Source of the DNA: Acidimicrobiia bacterium
GTDB taxonomy: Bacteria; Actinomycetota; Acidimicrobiia; Spongiisociales; ZC4RG35
DNA: 9,871 nucleotides
Assembly: GCA_029865445.1 (NCBI GenBank)
Contig: JAOUGY010000131.1
Span: 1 to 9,871 of the forward strand
Direction: 5' to 3'
Positions 6,278 through 9,871 of the stretch are shown here, in pieces; position 1 is the first letter of the stretch; the number at the start of each line of letters is the position of its first letter. The position numbers were made by a program, and so were the translations under genes. The notes below the pieces were generated by a model that saw nothing but the letters and a program-made list of their open reading frames with translations, was not told where the DNA came from and did no database searches.

Positions 6278-7630
6278 TCAGATGCCCATGGCGCCGAACT
6301 GACGCCTCGTCGGCTCCGCTCAACAGAACCAGGGCTCGGTCATGCGGGGCCGGCCCTTCACAGACCCGGCGGGGATCTGAGCTCGATTCACATCGCGGCT
6401 GCATGCCTCGAGCGTCGCCGACCACATGTCGGCGATGGTCTGGACTCGTTCACCGGCCCCATCGGCCGACCTGGAGGCGATCTCGGCAAGCCTCGCCTGT
6501 AATGCGTCCGATCGAGGGTCCACCGACGACCACCGATAAGACAGCGCGTTCTCGTCGTAGCCATCCAGATACTCGCCGGCGACGGCGCACACGAGCGATC
6601 CCCTCGGCACCAGCAGCCTGATCGACAGTTGGACTGGATCCGTCACATCGAAGAGATCAAACCGCTCGATGAACTCGAAGATGTCGAGCACGTGTTCGGG
6701 TTGGGTCCACGGCATGAACGGCATCCAGGACGGTCTCACATCCAGGCCCGCTGCTCGGGTGAGATCCAGGCATCGCTCGAGATCCGAGCCGGTGTGACCT
6801 TTGTCGAGTAGCGCGAGACTCGCATCGTGAGTCGTCTCGAACGCGGAAGTGATGAAGAGCACGCCGTTTCCCGATAGGTCCGTGAGCCTGTCCGCATGGC
6901 CGATGAGATGTTCGACCTTGATCGTGACGTCGAAACTCAGCTGGGGGAATTCCTCGTGAGCCCTTCTGAGGACACGCAATGAATGGGCGGGGCCGTTGAG
7001 GAAATCGGGGTCGCCGAAGGTGATGTGCCCGGCGCCCATCTCCACGAGTTGTTCGATATCTCCCAGAATGGTGTCGCCGTCCACGATTCGGTACGCACCG
7101 TCATAGACGGAGGGAATCGGACAGTGGCGGCAGCGATGCCGGCAGCCGTGGCTGGCCTCGACGTAGCCGACAGCGACGTGCCGGTCGCCGACACTCAAAT
7201 GGGCGTACTGCTCGAGCGGGGGAAGATCTCCTCGCGCGGGGATCGAGAAGGCTCCCACCGACAGATCGGTGCGAACACCGGTCGGCCGGGGATCACTCAC
7301 CCACTCAACCAGATTCTGCTCGTACTCCCCCACGAAGGCCGCGTCGCCGGCATCCGACATGCCGGCATACAAGCCGTACAGCGCGATCGGAGTCATCGGC
7401 GCGAGCCGGCGAATGTGGTCCACGACCTCGTGTGCCAGGCGCATCGCCGTGTGCATGGGCACCGAGATCGCCACGCACTCCGCCCAGGTGACGAGCTCCC
7501 TGTCGAGCGGGGCGATGGCCACATCGACTACTCGAGCCTCATGACCTGCGTCTGCCAGCTTGGTGGCGGGCGAAGCCACGGCCAGGGGTTGGTGGCCGAG
7601 CTCGTATGTCGAAATCAGAAGGACGCGCAT
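6278..7630 (-). CDS. Cobalamin-binding-like radical SAM selenoprotein, CUAEP-tail family (TGA 6320-6322 read as Sec)
   Basis: A radical SAM enzyme of unknown substrate, 450 residues if TGA is decoded as selenocysteine. Residues 1 to about 130 form a Rossmann-like region in the position of a cobalamin-binding domain (MRVLLISTYELGHQ, then VAISVPMHT), but no DxHxxG cobalamin ligand motif is visible. The radical SAM domain starts near 150, with HGCRHRCRHC carrying the 4Fe-4S ligands C163, C167 and C170 (CX3CX2C). GAGHITFGDPDFLN at 199-212 fits the next strand of the barrel. The frame meets TGA right after Cys436; reading on gives Cys-Sec-Ala-Glu-Pro, nine more residues and a TGA at 6278-6280. From memory, public annotation uses 'CUAEP/CCAEP-tail radical SAM protein' for such proteins. 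A Cys-Sec pair suggests a redox or metal(loid)-binding role. ATG 7630 is chosen because the sequence before it is low-quality Arg/Ser-rich; an in-frame ATG at 7672 is possible. It is divergent from the hydrolase gene. Confidence 0.88.
6290..6317 (-). promoter_or_regulatory. Candidate bacterial SECIS hairpin
   Basis: In the mRNA, just 3' of the UGA, GCCGA (6314-6310) pairs with UCGGC (6297-6293). GG (6317-6316) pairs with CC (6291-6290) across an A-G mismatch. An extra C-G pair can form inside if one U is left bulged, giving a 9-base apical loop that starts with G. A guanine at the loop start and a bulged U are features of bacterial SECIS elements. The loop is only about 11 bases from the UGA, shorter than the usual spacing as I recall it. 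A competing hairpin, GGCG (6306-6303) with CGCC (6293-6290), would place the loop 17 bases away. Which one SelB reads cannot be settled by eye. Confidence 0.45.
6320..6322 (-). other. In-frame TGA, proposed selenocysteine codon (Sec437)
   Basis: The codon order on the minus strand is TGT (Cys436), TGA, GCG (Ala), GAG (Glu), CCG (Pro). Ordinary gene calling would end the protein here with ...TEPWFC. The five-residue match to the CUAEP tail, immediately after a radical SAM domain, makes coincidence unlikely. Confidence 0.88.
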
Positions 7631-7700
7631 GGGGTGATTCGCCGACCGGACATTCGCCGCTCGGTCGAGCATCGCAGGGTATCGGCCGCTCCGCCATACC

Positions 7701-7710
7701 AGGCTACGCT
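7701..7710. promoter_or_regulatory. Divergent promoter region with overlapping -10-like elements
   Basis: The hydrolase and selenoprotein genes diverge from an 86-base gap (7631-7716). On the + strand TACGCT (7705-7710) ends six bases before the GTG at 7717, as expected for a leaderless start. On the minus strand TAGCCT (7706-7701) overlaps it and could serve the selenoprotein gene; TACCCT (7681-7676) is another option. No convincing -35 box is seen on either side. Confidence 0.4.
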
Positions 7711-7716
7711 CGGTGG

Positions 7717-8607
7717 GTGCCGACGACGACGCTGATCGACACAACCCACGGTCCACTGAACATCCGGACCTGGCCTGGGCGGTCCGGACCGGTGTTCGTG
7801 CTCGTCCACGGTCTGGGAGGATCGTCCCAGAACTGGGACCTGACCGCTCCACGGCTGGATGGTCGGTGCGTGGCGCTCGACCTTCCGGGGTTCGGCCTCA
7901 GCCATCCCCGATCGGGGGACCAGCTCGACAGACACTGTGAGGCGGTCGTCGAGCTGATCCAATGGACCGGGGCCGGACAGGTCAATCTCGTCGGCAATTC
8001 GATGGGCGGCCTCGTAACCGAACTGGTGGCGGCCTCCCGACCGGACCTCGTCGCCAACCTCGCTCTCATCTCGCCGGCAACCCCGCTCGCCCCCGGCGCA
8101 CTGCCCGCGGACAAGGGCGTGGCGGCGCGGCTCGTGGTCCAGTCGCTACCCGGTCTCGGACCCGCCCTCGCGCGACGCCTCCAACATGCGGCATCGCCGG
8201 AGGCCCTGGTGCGGACGACCTTCGAGGTGATCGCCGCCGATCCCGCCAGGATCCCTGCAGAAACGGTCACCGCATCGGTGGAGTTGGCCCGGCTGAGGCG
8301 CAGACTGCCGTGGGCGGCCCGGACCTACGCCGCCTCGGCGGCGTCGATCCGGCGGCGCCTGCTGCAGCGGGCGGCATTCGCCGAGACCATCGCCAGGATT
8401 TCGTGTCCGACCACACTCATATGGGGCGCCGAGGACCGGGTCGTCAGCCCCTCGTCGCTCCGCTGGCTCGCCGGGCTCCGACCTGATTGGACCAGCCTCG
8501 AGATCGATGGCGTCGGTCACGTACCGATGCTGGAGGCGCCGGATGTGGTCATGGCTGCCCTCGCCGATTGGCTCTCGGACCCGGTGATCTGCCAGAAAGT
8601 CGACTGA
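7717..8607 (+). CDS. Alpha/beta hydrolase
   Basis: A 296-residue alpha/beta-hydrolase fold enzyme, probably a cytoplasmic esterase or similar hydrolase; the substrate is unknown. The catalytic parts are complete: oxyanion-hole motif LVHGLGGSSQNW (29-40, with His31-Gly32), DLPGFGLS at 55-62, nucleophile elbow GNSMGG with Ser95, acidic residue Asp240 in WGAEDRVV, and His268 in GVGHVPMLE. Residues about 122-225 form an Arg- and Ala-rich lid. The GTG at 7717 is chosen because the protein aligns from VPTTTLIDTTHGPL onward and the -10-like TACGCT lies six bases upstream. The frame is open further upstream, but that stretch overlaps the divergent gene. It is divergent from the radical SAM selenoprotein gene and 25 bases from aceE. 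A functional link to either is unproven. Confidence 0.92.
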   Translation: MPTTTLIDTTHGPLNIRTWPGRSGPVFVLVHGLGGSSQNWDLTAPRLDGRCVALDLPGFGLSHPRSGDQLDRHCEAVVELIQWTGAGQVNLVGNSMGGLVTELVAASRPDLVANLALISPATPLAPGALPADKGVAARLVVQSLPGLGPALARRLQHAASPEALVRTTFEVIAADPARIPAETVTASVELARLRRRLPWAARTYAASAASIRRRLLQRAAFAETIARISCPTTLIWGAEDRVVSPSSLRWLAGLRPDWTSLEIDGVGHVPMLEAPDVVMAALADWLSDPVICQKVD

Positions 8608-8620
8608 ACCGGTCCCGGAG

Positions 8621-8626
8621 TAGGCT
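8621..8626 (+). promoter_or_regulatory. -10-like element of aceE, leaderless-type start
   Basis: TAGGCT is followed by six bases and then the ATG at 8633, so transcription would begin at the start codon. A GGAG at 8617-8620 is 12 bases from the ATG, rather far for a ribosome binding site. No clear -35 box is seen in the 25-base gap or in the end of the hydrolase gene. Confidence 0.45.
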
Positions 8627-8632
8627 GGCCGG

Positions 8633-9871
8633 ATGCAGAGCGACCTGACGTTCATCGACGGATTCGTCCACCAGCTCCACGACGCCGACCCCGTGGAGAC
8701 TCAGGAGTGGCTGGACTCCCTCGATACCGTGGTGGCGGAACAGGGCACCGTGCGGGGACGGTACCTGCTGGCAAAGTTGCTCGAACGGTCGCACGCCATG
8801 GCTCTCGGCACACCCGGGACCGTGACCACCCCGTACATCAACACGATTCCCCCGGAGGAAGAGCCCGCCTACCCCGGCGATGCACACCTCGAGAAACGTA
8901 TCCGCAGGTTCATCCGCTGGAACGCCGCCGTCATGGTGATCAAGGCCAACCATCGCGAGAAGGGAATCGGCGGCCACCTGTCATCGTTCGCATCATCCGC
9001 CGTCCTGTACGAGGTCGGCTTCAACCACTTTTTCCGAGGGAAGGCCGACGGAGATCCGGGCGACGCCGTCTACCTCCAGGGTCACGCCGCGCCGGGCATC
9101 TACGCGCGGGCCTTCCTCGAGCGCCGGCTCGATGAGCAGCACCTGGACAACTTCCGCCAGGAGATCGGCGGCCACGGGCTCAGCTCGTATCCCCACCCGC
9201 GGCTCATGCCGGATTTCTGGGAGTACCCAACGGTCTCGATGGGCCTCGGACCGATCAACTCCATTTACCAGGCTCGGTTCAACAAGTACCTCGCCAATCG
9301 GGGTATCGATGACACTGCGGCCACGAACGTATGGTGTTTCATCGGCGACGGCGAGACCGACGAACCCGAGACGCTGGGTTCCATCTCGCTCGCGGCACGG
9401 GAGGGTCTCGGCAACCTGATCTGGGTGGTCAACTGCAACCTCCAGAGACTCGACGGCCCGGTCCGGGGAAATGGAAAGATCATCCAGGAGCTCGAGGCCA
9501 TGTTCCGCGGAGCCGGGTGGAACGTCCTCAAGGTCATCTGGGGGGGAGGTTGGGATCCGCTCCTCGACGCCGACCACGAGGGCGCGCTCGTCGACGTGAT
9601 GAACGCCACGGTCGACGGCGAGTACCAGCGCTACAAGGCCGAGAACGGGGCCTTCGTCCGGGAGCAGTTCTTCGGAAAAGACCCTCGGGCCCTCGCCCTC
9701 GTCGAGCACCTCAGCGACGACGAGATCTGGGACCTGCGCCGGGGCGGGCTCGACTACCGCAAGGTGTACGCGGCGTACAACGCCGCAGTCCAGGAACAGG
9801 ACACTCCGACGGTGATTCTCGCCAAGACCATCAAGGGGTGGACGCTGGGACCAGACGTCGAAGGGCGCAAC
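8633..9871 (+). CDS. aceE: Pyruvate dehydrogenase E1 component, homodimeric type (3' end missing)
   Basis: Thiamine-diphosphate enzyme that decarboxylates pyruvate and passes the acetyl group to the lipoyl domain of E2, linking glycolysis to acetyl-CoA. The frame is open to the right edge: 413 codons are present, a little under half of the ~890-residue E. coli AceE. It matches that protein from the start: DADPVETQEWLDSL (17-30), YINTIPPEEEPAYPG (68-82), EKRIRRFIRWNA (87-98), GGHLSSFASSA (113-123) and GLSSYPHPRLMPDFW (182-196). The diphosphate-binding motif GDGETDEPE (238-246) ends at NCN (267-269), the expected spacing. ATG 8633 aligns with the family start. Being single-chain and homodimeric, it is unlike the split alpha/beta E1 of Firmicutes, and it is the type used by many actinobacteria. 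Confidence 0.97.
   Translation, partial: MQSDLTFIDGFVHQLHDADPVETQEWLDSLDTVVAEQGTVRGRYLLAKLLERSHAMALGTPGTVTTPYINTIPPEEEPAYPGDAHLEKRIRRFIRWNAAVMVIKANHREKGIGGHLSSFASSAVLYEVGFNHFFRGKADGDPGDAVYLQGHAAPGIYARAFLERRLDEQHLDNFRQEIGGHGLSSYPHPRLMPDFWEYPTVSMGLGPINSIYQARFNKYLANRGIDDTAATNVWCFIGDGETDEPETLGSISLAAREGLGNLIWVVNCNLQRLDGPVRGNGKIIQELEAMFRGAGWNVLKVIWGGGWDPLLDADHEGALVDVMNATVDGEYQRYKAENGAFVREQFFGKDPRALALVEHLSDDEIWDLRRGGLDYRKVYAAYNAAVQEQDTPTVILAKTIKGWTLGPDVEGRN

Noticed and set aside
7606..7716. Extension of the hydrolase to an upstream start at 7606
   Set aside because: It would overlap the start of the selenoprotein gene and adds residues with no match to the fold; the GTG at 7717 has a well-placed -10-like element.
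7631..7852. Extension of the radical SAM protein to an upstream start at 7852
   Set aside because: The extra 74 residues are Arg/Ser-rich, have no domain, and would overlap the divergent hydrolase gene; MRVLLISTYELG is a typical domain start.
8605..8607. TGA of the hydrolase considered as a second selenocysteine codon
   Set aside because: The codons after it read Thr-Gly-Pro-Gly-Val-Gly-Trp and run into the aceE start; there is no Cys partner or known Sec motif.

Overview
The window is GC-rich and tightly packed. No gap between genes exceeds about 90 bases, and most neighbours overlap by 1-4 bases. Strong codon bias, start signals of the form TANNNT followed by an ATG or GTG, a large PlsB-type acyltransferase, a homodimeric AceE and DrrAB-type ABC exporters all suggest an actinobacterium. 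An Acidimicrobiia-like lineage is possible, but nothing in the window fixes the taxon. No rRNA, tRNA, CRISPR, IS element or prophage gene was seen.

Left part, + strand: the 3' two-thirds of a glycerol-3-phosphate acyltransferase gene (plsB-like, cut by the left edge) overlaps a small DUF456 membrane protein gene. This pair converges, with one base between the stop codons, on a five-gene minus-strand operon. Read in its own direction (6211 down to 2042), the operon encodes a six-helix membrane protein, a one-domain winged-helix regulator, an ABC ATPase and two ABC-2 permeases. All five genes are coupled by overlaps or a 3-base gap. The operon has a clear promoter (TTGACG, 17 bases, TAGAGT), and a 22-bp inverted repeat fills the spacer. 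The layout suggests an efflux or export system switched by its own regulator.

Centre-right: the most interesting gene is a minus-strand radical SAM protein with an N-terminal cobalamin-binding-like region. Its frame appears to stop at an in-frame TGA right after a Cys codon. Reading that TGA as selenocysteine gives the tail Cys-Sec-Ala-Glu-Pro and a further stop 13 codons later. This is the hallmark of the 'CUAEP/CCAEP-tail' radical SAM selenoproteins, so the gene is 6278..7630 rather than ending at 6320. A GC-rich hairpin just downstream of the TGA is a SECIS candidate. The organism should therefore encode selenocysteine machinery elsewhere.

Right part, + strand: an alpha/beta hydrolase is divergent from the selenoprotein gene. 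It is followed 25 bases later by the 5' half of aceE (pyruvate dehydrogenase E1), which runs off the right edge. Both appear to have leaderless-type starts, with a -10-like TANNNT six bases before the start codon.
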